From: Neptuniibacter sp. 1_MG-2023
GTDB taxonomy: Bacteria > Pseudomonadota > Gammaproteobacteria > Pseudomonadales > Balneatricaceae
Direction: 5' to 3'
Assembly: GCF_030547185.1 (NCBI RefSeq)
Contig: NZ_JAUOQR010000005.1
Span: forward strand, 62,001 to 126,000
Length of the DNA stretch: 64,000 nt
Below, in pieces: positions 18,124-27,370 of this stretch (its first letter is position 1; the number at the start of each line of letters is the position of its first letter). A model generated the notes under the pieces. That model did no database searches. It had not been told where the DNA came from and was given only the letters and a program-made list of their open reading frames with translations. Made by a program: the position numbers and the translations under genes.

Positions 18124-18194
18124 AAATAAAATTGCGTCGCTTGTCTTCTTCACGCCGTTTAAATTTAACTATGACCTTAATAGCCACAGTGTAT

Positions 18195-19406
18195 TTACTC
18201 CATTAACGCAATCTCAACAGGTTTGTGTAGCAACAAACGATGACTCAAACGTAGTAATGCCCCTAGCGTTAAAAACTGAACCACCGCAAGCCCTGCAATC
18301 CCCAACCAGTAAACCACGCCAAACGCAGTGACTATACCCCCTTGTACCCACACCAAGTGCCACCAGAACATACCCATCACAAACAGAGCTACACCGGGAC
18401 AGATCAGGCCAAAACTAACGGGATTACGCTGGTCACCGATAAGATGATCAGTCAAATAACCATTAAGCTGCATCACACGATACCCCAGCAGCATAATGCC
18501 CAGCTGCAACATAAAAATGGCTGTCAAAACAACAAACAACCTGCCCTGCTCAACAGGAGTTGCAAAGTGATGGCTCAAGCCATGTTGCATCCTCACCCAT
18601 TCAATCCCAAGCAACGTCATAATCGGGATCAGCATCCAAATACTAGGCGTAGCCTGTTTTTGTAAACCATACTGCAACATCGCTTGCAGGCCCGATATTA
18701 AAATCAATACACCGGAGACCACGGCGATTACCAAAAACAGAATCGATAAGGTTGCTGCCAACGCCGCCACAAATGCTAAGTGCGACATAGCCGCCGGTGC
18801 GGCAAAACCAACAGACAACATAGAAAAGGTAAAAACAGCCATCAATGGAGAGAGATGATTGTGTTCTTCATGGCGATACCCACCGCTAACAAGCATCCGG
18901 CTCAAATAACGGCCATAGAGTTTGAGTGACCAAACGCCTATAGCAGTAAACGCCAACAAAGCGAAAGGAAAAAGGTATTCCACAATAGACCATAAACCGG
19001 GCACACAGAGCGCACCTAGTGCAAAACAAACATTAACAGTCATCGCAAATGTCAGCGGCTGGGCCATCAACTGCACTTCGCTGGGAGAACCCAATAATCG
19101 CTGGTAGGCTTCTGTACTGCGTGCCGCACTATATTCACGAATATTCCAGATCAGCAGCGTAAAGTGCAACAAAGCCAGCAACAACATAAAAAGGGTCGCC
19201 AAAATAGCCAGTGGGCGGACTCCTGTAGATAGCGGCGTAGTACCGCTCAACAAAGCTGACAGATGCTGCCAAGTCGGCATAGGAAAACCCTGATGAGGTA
19301 CCAACCACATTAAATACATAAAAAATGAGATAGAAAGTCCACCAGCACCCAGTGCTGCCAACCAATAGCTGGGATGCCAAGGCTGCTCAGGGTCTCGTCT
19401 TAACAT
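18195..19406 (-). CDS. Uncharacterised ten-helix membrane protein of the sulfur locus
   Basis: This 403-residue protein has about ten hydrophobic segments, starting with WLAALGAGGLSISFFMYLMW and ending with a long helix before LLHKPVEIALME. I do not recognise a catalytic motif. The ten-helix plan resembles TehA/SLAC1-type channels, but no diagnostic residues convince me. A good ribosome site (AAGGAG) precedes ATG 19406. It lies between two copies of the AT-rich palindrome, divergent from the rhodanese gene, so it is probably co-regulated. Sulfur-compound transport is a guess from position. Confidence 0.6.
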   Translation of the reverse strand: MLRRDPEQPWHPSYWLAALGAGGLSISFFMYLMWLVPHQGFPMPTWQHLSALLSGTTPLSTGVRPLAILATLFMLLLALLHFTLLIWNIREYSAARSTEAYQRLLGSPSEVQLMAQPLTFAMTVNVCFALGALCVPGLWSIVEYLFPFALLAFTAIGVWSLKLYGRYLSRMLVSGGYRHEEHNHLSPLMAVFTFSMLSVGFAAPAAMSHLAFVAALAATLSILFLVIAVVSGVLILISGLQAMLQYGLQKQATPSIWMLIPIMTLLGIEWVRMQHGLSHHFATPVEQGRLFVVLTAIFMLQLGIMLLGYRVMQLNGYLTDHLIGDQRNPVSFGLICPGVALFVMGMFWWHLVWVQGGIVTAFGVVYWLGIAGLAVVQFLTLGALLRLSHRLLLHKPVEIALME

Positions 19407-19517
19407 CAGTAATCTCCTTATCTTTGATAATTATAAAGTGAAGGATTGCAGTCGACTAACAAGCTTAGAGCTAAATCATATTCTCAGCAAAAGCAGACTG
19501 AAAAGTTACAACCCTAT

Positions 19518-19569
19518 TGTAATAACCTATTTTATATTAGAAAATACTAATATAAAATAGGTTATTACA
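19518..19569. promoter_or_regulatory. Long perfect inverted repeat with BigR-like core between divergent genes
   Basis: Arms 19518-19540 and 19547-19569 are exact reverse complements over 23 bases around a 6-base AAAATA spacer. The centre, TATTAG-N6-CTAATA, matches the palindrome at 18102-18123. It lies between the ten-helix gene (minus) and the rhodanese gene (plus), fit to control both promoters, and could extrude as a cruciform. Confidence 0.75.
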
Positions 19570-19639
19570 TTATATTTATCTTAATACCAGCAGATAGCGG
19601 TAACCCTACCGATTTAGTTTTTAAAAGAGAGGACATCCG

Positions 19640-20200
19640 ATGAAGAAATATCTAACCCCACTATTCCTTAGTGTAGTAATGACGCTACCACTAAGCACGG
19701 CCCAGGCAAGCGATATTAGCGGTATCACTCCCAAGGCGACCTATGACCTAGTACAACAAAAACCGGATGAGGTGCTGTTTATTGATGTGCGTGACCCGAT
19801 TGAAATCATGTTTATTGGCTTTACCGATGAGGTGGATCTAAATATCCCCTACCTAATGGTAGATCGTAGCCAATGGGATGCTAAGAAAAACCGCTTTCGC
19901 CTTTACCAAAATCCAGATTTCGCCACTCAAGTTGAACAAGCCCTGCTTGAACGCGGCTTAGACAAACAAGCGACCGTTATCACTATGTGTCGCTCTGGTA
20001 GTGAACGAGGCCTACCAAGCGCAGAATTTCTACGCAAACACGGTTTCCCTAATGCAACCTACATGATTAACGGCTTCCAAGGTGACAGCGCTAAAGCAGG
20101 CGAAAAAACCGGCTTCCGTATCCAAAACGGCTGGCAGAACTCTGGCCTACCTTGGGGTAGCAAGCCAAACCCAGAAAAAATCTACCGCATAGATCGTTAA
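19640..20200 (+). CDS. Exported rhodanese-domain protein
   Basis: The 186-residue protein has a signal peptide (cleavage near AQA, residue 23) and one rhodanese domain. VLFIDVRDPIEI is the N-terminal signature and MCRSGSERG holds the active Cys (about C117). The loop is CRSGSERG, as in many periplasmic sulfurtransferases. It would transfer sulfane sulfur in the periplasm. ATG 19640 has AGAGGA upstream. The shared palindrome links it to the persulfide operon. Confidence 0.85.
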   Translation: MKKYLTPLFLSVVMTLPLSTAQASDISGITPKATYDLVQQKPDEVLFIDVRDPIEIMFIGFTDEVDLNIPYLMVDRSQWDAKKNRFRLYQNPDFATQVEQALLERGLDKQATVITMCRSGSERGLPSAEFLRKHGFPNATYMINGFQGDSAKAGEKTGFRIQNGWQNSGLPWGSKPNPEKIYRIDR

Positions 20201-20207
20201 GCATACT

Positions 20208-20233
20208 GATACGGGGCCACTAGGCCCCGTATC
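20208..20233 (+). terminator. Hairpin after the rhodanese gene
   Basis: GATACGGGGCC (20208-20218) and its complement (20223-20233) form a perfect 11-base stem with an ACTA loop, eight bases past the stop. The following bases are not a U-run, so termination is probable but unproven. Confidence 0.6.
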
Positions 20234-20320
20234 TAATAGACTGCTATTAATACACAGAAGAGTTCCTCTGCCATCTATTGGCATAGAAAGAAACTTCTGC
20301 GTATGACTGGATAGTATAAA

Positions 20321-20350
20321 AACAAAAAAAACCAGCAATGACGCTGGTTT
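20321..20350 (-). terminator. Terminator of tRNA-Ala
   Basis: AAACCAGC (20329-20336) pairs with GCTGGTTT (20343-20350) around a 6-base loop. On the minus strand the stem runs into TTTTTTTGTTTTT. It lies 46 bases past the tRNA 3' end. Confidence 0.8.
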
Positions 20351-20395
20351 CAGGACAGTCTTGGATGGATTAAGACGTAGATTATTAAAACAAGA

Positions 20396-20471
20396 TGGTG
20401 GAGCCTAGGAGGATCGAACTCCTGACCTGTTCGCTGCCAGCGAACCGCTCTCCCAGCTGAGCTAAGGCCCC
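20396..20471 (-). tRNA. tRNA-Ala (anticodon GGC)
   Basis: The minus strand folds as a complete 76-base cloverleaf with encoded CCA. The acceptor GGGGCCT pairs with AGGCTCC (one G-U). The D arm is GCTC/GAGC. The anticodon stem GTTCG/CGAAC encloses loop CTGGCAG with anticodon GGC. The T arm AGGAG-TTCGATC-CTCCT is standard. Anticodon GGC reads GCC/GCU alanine codons. A terminator follows on the same strand. Confidence 0.97.
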
Positions 20472-20604
20472 ATATTGAGTGGGCGTTATAGTAATGAGGG
20501 GTGTTTGGCCTGTCAAGCAAATTGAAGGGGTGAAATTCAATTAGTTCAATACCTTACCCGAGGTGGCTTTATTCAGAGCTTTCGGCCAGACACCCGTGCC
20601 GACG

Positions 20605-20652
20605 TAAAGGATGGCCGCCTACAACCTAGCTGCTTGTAGGCGCCGGCCTTTA
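20605..20652. repeat. REP-like hairpin between tRNA-Ala and gltX
   Basis: TAAAGGATGGCCGCCTACAA pairs with TTGTAGGCGCCGGCCTTTA with a small mismatch, around a 9-base loop. It is a divergent member of the family at 24999, 29891 and 40134, and lies 14 bases past the gltX stop. Confidence 0.5.
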
Positions 20653-20666
20653 TCTCTGTAAAACCT

Positions 20667-22169
20667 TTAGCCTTCGATCTGGCTGCTTAGGTCTCTGTAC
20701 TCTTTTTCCCAACGCTTGGCTTCTTTCTTAGAGGGGCCACCCAGTACGTTCACCCCATGACGTAAACGGGCGCGGGTCATATCTGGGCCTAGAATTGCCA
20801 TAGAGTCCATTACCGATACGGTTTGGTTTGTACCTGCAATCGCTATAAATAGCGGGAATAGGAAGTCACGGATCTTAAAGCCCATTGCATCAGCCAACTG
20901 TTTTAGTTGGCTGAATAGACGGTCTTTATCCCACTGGCTTTCAGTATCTAATAGCCAAACTGCATATTGCAGCATACGGCGGATGTCGTCTTTTTCGAGG
21001 GACTTATGTTCAAAATCCCCTTCGCTAATATCTAACATGCCCGCTAGGAAGAAACTCGCTAAAGGCGCAACGTCGGACAGGGTTTCAACCCGCTGTTGAA
21101 TCAAAGGAACGATCTGCATCAGGTATTCAGGGTTGAGTGCCCACTCCTGATATTTGGCAGCAAATTGCTCGGTAGTTAGATCTTCACGTAACCATAGGCC
21201 GTTTAACCAGCTCAGCTTGGTCTGGTCAAAGATTGGGCCGCCTAAAGATACTCGTTGAATATCAAAATTATCGAACATCGCCTGACGCGTAAATTTCTCG
21301 CTTTCATCCGGCATTGACCAACCCATACGTGCTAAATAGTTCAGCAAGGCTTCTGGCAAAAAGCCCATACGTTGGTAATACAGAATACTGGTTGGGTTTT
21401 TACGTTTAGATAGTTTTGACTTATCAGGGTTACGCAGCAATGGCATATGACAAAGCTTAGGCATATCCCAACCAAAATATTGGTAAAGCAGCTGATGTTT
21501 AGGTGCTGAGTTGATCCACTCTTCACCACGGATAACATGGGTGATCTCCATCAGGTGATCATCAACCACGTTCGCTAAATGATAGGTTGGCATCCCATCG
21601 GATTTAAGTAGGATCTGCGCATCGACCATGCCCCACTCTAGTTCGATCGGGCCACGTAGCATATCCTCAACAACACACACACCTTCGCCTTCAGGTACAC
21701 ACATACGCACAACATAAGGAGCACCTGCCGCTTTACGCTTTGCCACCTCCTCTTCAGGTAGTGCAAGGTCGCTCTGTTTTAGCGCCGTATGGCCACCCGC
21801 AGCACGACGTGCGGTACGTAATTCATCTAGCTCTTCACCGGTGCGGTAGCAGAGAAAGGCTTTGCCTTCATCAACCAGCTGCATCGCATATTTTACATAA
21901 CTGTCTTTACGCTCGCTTTGACGATAGGGACCGTGTGGGCCACCTACATCGGGACCTTCATCCCACTCCAAACCTAACCAGCGTAGAGAATCAAGAATCT
22001 TCTGTTCTGACTCATCCGTGCTACGCGTTTGATCGGTATCTTCAATACGCAAGATGAACTGACCGCCATGCTGACGGGCAAAAGCTAAGTTAAACAGCGC
22101 AATATAGGCGGTGCCTACATGGGGGTCACCTGTTGGAGAAGGTGCAACACGAGTACGAACAGTCGTCAT
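20667..22169 (-). CDS. gltX: Glutamyl-tRNA synthetase
   Basis: This 500-residue class I synthetase charges tRNA-Glu. The HIGH-equivalent PHVGT follows the N-terminal [18 protein letters not shown]. The KMSKS-equivalent is KLSKRKNP, as in non-discriminating and GltX1-type enzymes. [11 protein letters not shown] is also conserved. The C-terminal helical anticodon-binding half is complete. ATG 22169 has AAGGA upstream. The length and all motifs indicate an intact gene. Confidence 0.97.
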   Translation of the reverse strand: MTTVRTRVAPSPTGDPHVGTAYIALFNLAFARQHGGQFILRIEDTDQTRSTDESEQKILDSLRWLGLEWDEGPDVGGPHGPYRQSERKDSYVKYAMQLVDEGKAFLCYRTGEELDELRTARRAAGGHTALKQSDLALPEEEVAKRKAAGAPYVVRMCVPEGEGVCVVEDMLRGPIELEWGMVDAQILLKSDGMPTYHLANVVDDHLMEITHVIRGEEWINSAPKHQLLYQYFGWDMPKLCHMPLLRNPDKSKLSKRKNPTSILYYQRMGFLPEALLNYLARMGWSMPDESEKFTRQAMFDNFDIQRVSLGGPIFDQTKLSWLNGLWLREDLTTEQFAAKYQEWALNPEYLMQIVPLIQQRVETLSDVAPLASFFLAGMLDISEGDFEHKSLEKDDIRRMLQYAVWLLDTESQWDKDRLFSQLKQLADAMGFKIRDFLFPLFIAIAGTNQTVSVMDSMAILGPDMTRARLRHGVNVLGGPSKKEAKRWEKEYRDLSSQIEG

Positions 22170-22301
22170 TGGTGTCCTTGGAGTCGATAAATTTAAAGAA
22201 ATTTTATGGGAGGGAATTATATACTTAGCGGCCCATTATGAGCCACTAAGAAATGTATCAGTACGCTATCTTGACAAGAAAAATGTTCAATATGTGGCAA
22301 A

Positions 22302-22691
22302 CTATGAATAATTAGTCCATAGAATGGCCCACCAGATCAACGCCCCCATCCCGAGTGCAACCATCACAACAGCAGACCCTAAATCTTTTGCTAAGCCGGC
22401 CAAGGCATGAAACTCTGTTCCCGCACGATCAACAACTGCCTCAATAGCAGTATTGACTAGCTCAAATGCCAGTACCAACAAGCAGGTACAAATTAAGGCT
22501 GCTAACTGTATTGGCGTCTCTGCAACTACAAAAGATAAAGGGATTAAAACAGCGCTTGCCCAAGTTTCATAACGAAAAGCCGGCTCTTGTGCGTACGCGG
22601 CTTTGAGCCCTTGCCATGAGTATATCGACGCATAATAAAAACGTTTAAACCCTGTGTTTTTTGTTGTAAACCCGTTTTCTTTCTCAGCCAT
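22302..22691 (-). CDS. dgkA: Diacylglycerol kinase
   Basis: This 129-residue integral membrane enzyme phosphorylates diacylglycerol to phosphatidate, recycling lipid from membrane-derived oligosaccharide synthesis. The signature ELVNTAIEAVVDR, with its catalytic Glu, is intact. Three hydrophobic helices and an N-terminal amphipathic part (RFYYASIYSWQGLKAAYAQEPAFRYE) match DgkA. It is about the usual length. It stands alone between gltX and divergent dusA. Confidence 0.93.
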   Translation of the reverse strand: MAEKENGFTTKNTGFKRFYYASIYSWQGLKAAYAQEPAFRYETWASAVLIPLSFVVAETPIQLAALICTCLLVLAFELVNTAIEAVVDRAGTEFHALAGLAKDLGSAVVMVALGMGALIWWAILWTNYS

Positions 22692-22874
22692 ATCGCTTTA
22701 AAACCTTTAAATAGACGATGCTCCGATTAAGGCCTTAGGCTAACATTTACCCTAAAGATACCCAACCATTATCAAGCTTTATGCAGCGCAAAAAAATCAG
22801 ACAGTATATAATCTCGTCCGAGATCTAACATCACCTTTAATGCACCCACTTAATACGATAAGCCCTACACATTA

Positions 22875-23858
22875 ATGACCATAGCTAAAGATACGCTAAA
22901 CCGTCGTTTCACGGTTGCACCCATGATGGATTGGACAGATAAACACTGTCGTTATTTCCATCGTTTACTCAGTAAAGAAGCGGTTCTCTATACAGAGATG
23001 GTGACGACCGGCGCACTTATTCATGCAGAAGCCGACCGTTTTCTTCGTTACAACAAAGAGGAACAACCGGTTGCACTTCAGCTCGGTGGCAGTAATGCCG
23101 CAGAACTGGCGCAGTGTAGCAAGATGGCTGAAGATTATGGTTACAATGAAGTGAACCTTAATGTGGGCTGCCCAAGTGATCGTGTGCAAAACAATATGAT
23201 CGGTGCCTGCCTAATGGAGCACCCACAACGGGTATCTGATTGTCTTGAACAGATGCAAGCGGCTGTCGATATTCCTGTTACGATCAAGCATCGTTTAGGG
23301 ATTGATGATATGGACAGCTATGATGAGCTAAAAGAGTTTGTCGACGTTGTCCGTCAATCAGGCTGTAAAGTCTTTATTATCCACGCTCGAAAAGCGATTT
23401 TGCAGGGACTGAGCCCAAAAGAGAACCGCGATGTGCCACCGTTAAAATACGACTGGGTCTATCGCATTAAACAAGAATGTCCAGAGCTTGAAGTCCATAT
23501 TAACGGTGGGATTAAAACCATTGAACAATGTCACACACATCTGCAACATGTTGATGGTGTAATGTTAGGGCGCGAAGCTTATCAAAACCCTTATTTATTA
23601 GCAGAGGTCGATCAAGCTTTTTATGGCAGCACTGCGCCAATCATTGGCCGCAAAGAAGCTGCGTTAGCTATGATCCCTTATATTGAGGGCCAATTAGAAC
23701 AAGGTGTCAGCTTAAACCATATAGTGCGCCACATGTTGGGGCTTTTTCATGCTCAACGGGGCGGTAAACAGTTCCGACGCTTTATTAGCGAAAATGCCCA
23801 TAAACCTGGAGCCTCAATTGAGGTACTCTTAGCAGCACTGGAACGTGTACCCGATTAG
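22875..23858 (+). CDS. dusA: tRNA-dihydrouridine synthase A
   Basis: This 327-residue FMN enzyme reduces uridine in the D-loop of tRNAs. The TIM-barrel start [19 protein letters not shown] and the catalytic Cys in [11 protein letters not shown] (seen as [10 protein letters not shown]) are DusA-specific, as is [10 protein letters not shown]-like [10 protein letters not shown]. It is full length. It precedes tal by 20 bases in the same direction, so they are probably co-transcribed, an arrangement with no obvious shared function. Confidence 0.95.
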   Translation: MTIAKDTLNRRFTVAPMMDWTDKHCRYFHRLLSKEAVLYTEMVTTGALIHAEADRFLRYNKEEQPVALQLGGSNAAELAQCSKMAEDYGYNEVNLNVGCPSDRVQNNMIGACLMEHPQRVSDCLEQMQAAVDIPVTIKHRLGIDDMDSYDELKEFVDVVRQSGCKVFIIHARKAILQGLSPKENRDVPPLKYDWVYRIKQECPELEVHINGGIKTIEQCHTHLQHVDGVMLGREAYQNPYLLAEVDQAFYGSTAPIIGRKEAALAMIPYIEGQLEQGVSLNHIVRHMLGLFHAQRGGKQFRRFISENAHKPGASIEVLLAALERVPD

Positions 23859-23878
23859 AAAACGGATTATTAGATATT

Positions 23879-24829
23879 ATGACAACGCAGTTAGAACAGC
23901 TTAAACAGATCACGACCGTCGTAGCCGATACGGGCGATATTGAAGCCATTGCTCGTTTTACGCCAGTGGACGCAACGACTAACCCCTCTCTTATGCTAAA
24001 AGCAGCCGAGTTACCGCAGTATAAATCACTGCTTGTTACCGCTAAGGAGTGGGCAACAGGTAAAGGCGGTTCTGAACAGGAACAGCTGGACAATATGACT
24101 GACCGCTTAGCGGTTGAAATTGGTCGTGAGATTCTTAATATCATTCCCGGCCGTATCTCTACCGAAGTTGATGCACGTTTATCTTTTAATACCGAAGCAA
24201 CCCTTGAGCGTGCACGTAAACTGATCAGCCTTTACGCTGAAGCAGGCATAGGTAAAGAGCGCATTTTGATTAAGATCGCCTCAACTTGGGAAGGTATCCA
24301 AGCGGCGCGTCAGCTAGAGCAGGAAGGTATCAACTGTAACTTAACCTTGTTGTTTAGTTTTGCCCAAGCTGCGGCCTGTGCGGATGCGGGTGTTTTCCTT
24401 ATCTCCCCTTTTGTAGGCCGTATTCTTGATTGGTATAAAGCCAATGAAGAGGGTGACTATAGCGGTGCAAATGACCCCGGTGTTCTGTCCGTTACGAATA
24501 TCTATAACTATTACAAAGCCAATGGCTACAACACTATCGTGATGGGTGCGAGCTTCCGTAATATTGGCGAGATTCAAGAACTTGCAGGCTGTGATCGTTT
24601 AACGATTGCCCCAGCGCTGATGCAAGAACTAGAAGATAACAATGCAGCACTGCCCACTAAACTCTCAGCCGCTAATGCCACATCTGAGCAGGGTAAGTTA
24701 TCCCTGAGCGAAGCGGAGTTCCGTTGGATGATGAATGAAGATCCAATGGCCACAGAAAAACTAGCCCAAGGTATTCGCAGTTTTGCCGCAGACCAAGTTA
24801 AGCTAGAACAACTGTTGGCAAAGATCTAA
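23879..24829 (+). CDS. tal: Transaldolase
   Basis: This 316-residue class I enzyme of the pentose-phosphate pathway transfers a dihydroxyacetone unit between sedoheptulose-7-phosphate and glyceraldehyde-3-phosphate. The Schiff-base Lys is in [13 protein letters not shown]. The N-terminal [13 protein letters not shown] and the phosphate-binding SFRNIGEI are conserved. It is full length for the TalB class. It follows dusA closely and ends before a strong terminator. Confidence 0.97.
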   Translation: MTTQLEQLKQITTVVADTGDIEAIARFTPVDATTNPSLMLKAAELPQYKSLLVTAKEWATGKGGSEQEQLDNMTDRLAVEIGREILNIIPGRISTEVDARLSFNTEATLERARKLISLYAEAGIGKERILIKIASTWEGIQAARQLEQEGINCNLTLLFSFAQAAACADAGVFLISPFVGRILDWYKANEEGDYSGANDPGVLSVTNIYNYYKANGYNTIVMGASFRNIGEIQELAGCDRLTIAPALMQELEDNNAALPTKLSAANATSEQGKLSLSEAEFRWMMNEDPMATEKLAQGIRSFAADQVKLEQLLAKI

Positions 24830-24874
24830 ACGCGATGCGCTATATCCCATCGCCTCTAACCGGCGGTGAGCATT

Positions 24875-24912
24875 AAAAGGCTAACCTTTTCTGAAGGTTA
24901 GCCTTTTTTATA
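24875..24912 (+). terminator. Terminator of dusA-tal
   Basis: AAGGCTAACCTT (24877-24888) pairs perfectly with AAGGTTAGCCTT (24894-24905) around TTCTG, followed by a T-run. It lies 46 bases past the tal stop. Confidence 0.88.
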
Positions 24913-24998
24913 GCGTTTTATTTTCCCTGCTGTTTTTCATGGGCGTTTTTCATATTTATCGGCTCTGGCATATTCGCTCTGGCACTCGTTCCGAGCAT

Positions 24999-25047
24999 AA
25001 AGGTGAGCTCCTACAGAAAAGGCCTTGCATGTAGGAGGCCAACCTTT
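24999..25047. repeat. REP-like hairpin between tal and the tandem HAD gene
   Basis: AAAGGTGAGCTCCTACA pairs with TGTAGGAGGCCAACCTTT (one bulge) around a 14-base loop, followed by GGCCGAAGGG. The same family occurs at 29891 and 40134. It fills most of the 24830-25151 gap after the terminator. Confidence 0.65.
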
Positions 25048-25151
25048 GGCCGAAGGGTTAAGAAAAAATACTCCCGTTTCCTGTCTATACTGATATTCAT
25101 ATGGTTCATGACTGTTCTCTACATAGTTCATGATGTATAAGGAGATCCGGT

Positions 25152-26870
25152 ATGCCTAATACAACACAGGCGCGCATTGAAAACAGCGTTCTACTCCCCT
25201 GCCCTAATCTGATGTTATTCGACTGGCACGGTACGCTAGTTGATACTCACCAAGCGATGTATCAAGCCATTGAAGAGATGCTAGCTAAACTTGATGAGTT
25301 GGACTTAGTACGTCACCTCCTACCTGAAGAAGATGCCAAAACAGAAGATGATGAAAAACTGATCCGTTATATACGTATCTATCGCCACCTTCATCCCCGT
25401 GTATTAGCTGAACAGCGCATCTCTAGAACAGACGTTTTCGATGCCATATTTGGTGATAATGATGAAGCCAACCAGATCGCTCACAAAGCCTATAACGATT
25501 GCTACCGTCATCACTATGGCAGCGTAAAACCGTTCCAAGATGGAATGTACGAATATCTCATCTATCTTAAAAAGCTTGGGATAAAAATTGGGGTGGTCAC
25601 CAACCGTAGTCGTGAATTTCTCGACCCTGAATTAGCCCTAGTTGAGGATGGTCGATGGAAAGATTTCTTCGATGTAACCTTATGCGGCGATGAGATGCAG
25701 CGCTACAAGCCTGCGCCGGATGCTATGCTACAAGCCGCAAAACAGCTTAATTTAAAGGCTGATGAGCACTTATGGTATGTAGGGGATAGCGTCACCGATA
25801 TGATGACCGCGACTAAAGCCGGCGTCACTCGTGTTTTCTATAACGGCGCACTCTGGGCACCCCATTGGTTTGAGCAGGTTTTTGCCGAGCACGCCCACCA
25901 TCGCTACGATCCAGATATTATTATTGATGATTTTGATGAACTACTCGATCTAGTGTTAGCTAGTAAGAAAACCGAGCTATCTCCAACGCTACTTTCTGAA
26001 CGCCCTGCTCGATTACCGCCCCGCCAACCTAAAGCGGAACACAAAAAACCTGACTGGCACCCTGCGGTTGCAAAACTGACCTACCCTAAAGTGATCCTCT
26101 TTGATTGGCATGCCACACTGGTGGATACCTTAGATGCGATGTACCACGCCGTAGATGATATGTTGAAAGAGTTAAAAGAGCTGGGGTTATTAGAGCACCT
26201 GGTTGATACCGCTAAGTGCAAATCCCCTGATGATCAACGCCTCGTCGAATATGTCCGTGATAATTTAAGCCTTCACCCGAAAATAAAAATCGACCGTAAA
26301 ATATCCCGTACTGATATTTTTGAGATTCTCTTTGCTGATAACCATGTGGCAAAAACCTTAGCTCACAAGGGCTTCACAGAGCATTACCGTAAATACTATG
26401 GAACCGCCCTTCCCTTTGAAGCTAAAGTAAAAAACATGCTCGAAGGGTTGCGTAAATTAGGCCTTATTGTTGGTGTTATCACCAATAGAGATCGTGAATT
26501 TTTTGTCCATGAACTCAACACCGTCGATGGCGGTTGGGCCCATCTATTTGATACCGAGATCTGTGGCGATGATACGGTTGAGCGTAAACCCCACACCGAC
26601 CAAATACTAAAAGCAGCCGAGAACTTAAATATCCCCCTCGGCGCCGACATTTGGTATGTAGGCGACAGTACCACTGACGTGATTGCCGCCAAATCAGCGG
26701 GGATTACTAGTGTGTTTTTTAACGGTGCTCAATGGGATCTACCTTGGTTAAATAAGATTTTCCCCGGTACTGAACGTTACCCATACAAACCTGATGTCGT
26801 TGTAAATGACTTCTCTGAATTTTGGGCTTTAGTGCTCTCATGTCGAAAAAACAGACCAAAAAACGAATGA
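25152..26870 (+). CDS. Tandem HAD-superfamily protein with two DWH-type active sites
   Basis: The 572-residue protein is an internal duplication of a roughly 280-residue HAD domain. Copy 1 has nucleophile Asp24 in FDWHGT, Thr150 in VVTNRSREF, the Lys in RYKPAPD, and GDSVTD. Copy 2 has Asp318 in FDWHAT, VITNRDREF, ERKPHTD and GDSTTD. In both copies the usual second Asp (DxD, acid/base) is His. The caps share an SRTDxFxxxFxDN stretch. The substrate is unknown. A strong ribosome site (AAGGAG) precedes ATG 25152. Confidence 0.8.
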   Translation: MPNTTQARIENSVLLPCPNLMLFDWHGTLVDTHQAMYQAIEEMLAKLDELDLVRHLLPEEDAKTEDDEKLIRYIRIYRHLHPRVLAEQRISRTDVFDAIFGDNDEANQIAHKAYNDCYRHHYGSVKPFQDGMYEYLIYLKKLGIKIGVVTNRSREFLDPELALVEDGRWKDFFDVTLCGDEMQRYKPAPDAMLQAAKQLNLKADEHLWYVGDSVTDMMTATKAGVTRVFYNGALWAPHWFEQVFAEHAHHRYDPDIIIDDFDELLDLVLASKKTELSPTLLSERPARLPPRQPKAEHKKPDWHPAVAKLTYPKVILFDWHATLVDTLDAMYHAVDDMLKELKELGLLEHLVDTAKCKSPDDQRLVEYVRDNLSLHPKIKIDRKISRTDIFEILFADNHVAKTLAHKGFTEHYRKYYGTALPFEAKVKNMLEGLRKLGLIVGVITNRDREFFVHELNTVDGGWAHLFDTEICGDDTVERKPHTDQILKAAENLNIPLGADIWYVGDSTTDVIAAKSAGITSVFFNGAQWDLPWLNKIFPGTERYPYKPDVVVNDFSEFWALVLSCRKNRPKNE

Positions 26871-26878
26871 GTCGTTGG

Positions 26879-27217
26879 CTATGCCACCAGATAAATATAC
26901 GCAATAAACGCCACCCAACTCAGGAGTAAAAGCGCCCAAGGGAGTTTGCTTTGCTGATAGATAACGTCTGGTGTAAGGGCGCTGTCGTCCGCTTGCTGCG
27001 CAGTCAGGCTGCTCGCTTTTTCATTCAACTTACGTTTCTGTTTATCTAAAGCGCGCGCTTTTTCCTTATTGCGTTTTTTATACTCCTCAATCCCTTTTTG
27101 AATACCTTGGGCGATCAACTTGGTTTGCTCTTTTGTCTGGCCTGGCTTTTGTGTCGCCTTCGCCACTTGCATCGCTTCAGCAACCACTTCATCCGATACC
27201 TTTAATTTCTTCGCCAT
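26879..27217 (-). CDS. DUF2956-family small membrane protein
   Basis: The 112-residue protein starts with the conserved DUF2956 block (AKATQKPGQTKEQTKLIAQG), followed by a highly charged Lys/Arg helix. It ends in one C-terminal membrane segment (WALLLLSWVAFIAYIYLVA). It is probably anchored in the inner membrane with a basic cytoplasmic part. The function of the family is not known. ATG 27217 has AGGAG. Its stop is 8 bases from the converging tandem HAD gene. Confidence 0.8.
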   Translation of the reverse strand: MAKKLKVSDEVVAEAMQVAKATQKPGQTKEQTKLIAQGIQKGIEEYKKRNKEKARALDKQKRKLNEKASSLTAQQADDSALTPDVIYQQSKLPWALLLLSWVAFIAYIYLVA

Positions 27218-27370
27218 ACATGCTCCTAAGATTTGGCATCTATTATCACTGTAAGTAAGATTGAATAACAGGCTCGATTCTAAATCTGATCAACGACGAG
27301 TCAGAGCATATTCATATAAACTCGTTATACTACTCGCTCCTAAATCAACAGCTTATTAAGGATATATAAC

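Noticed and set aside
24937-25131. 64-codon minus ORF in the tal-HAD gap
   Set aside because: It runs through a REP-like hairpin and has no ribosome site or plausible protein pattern.
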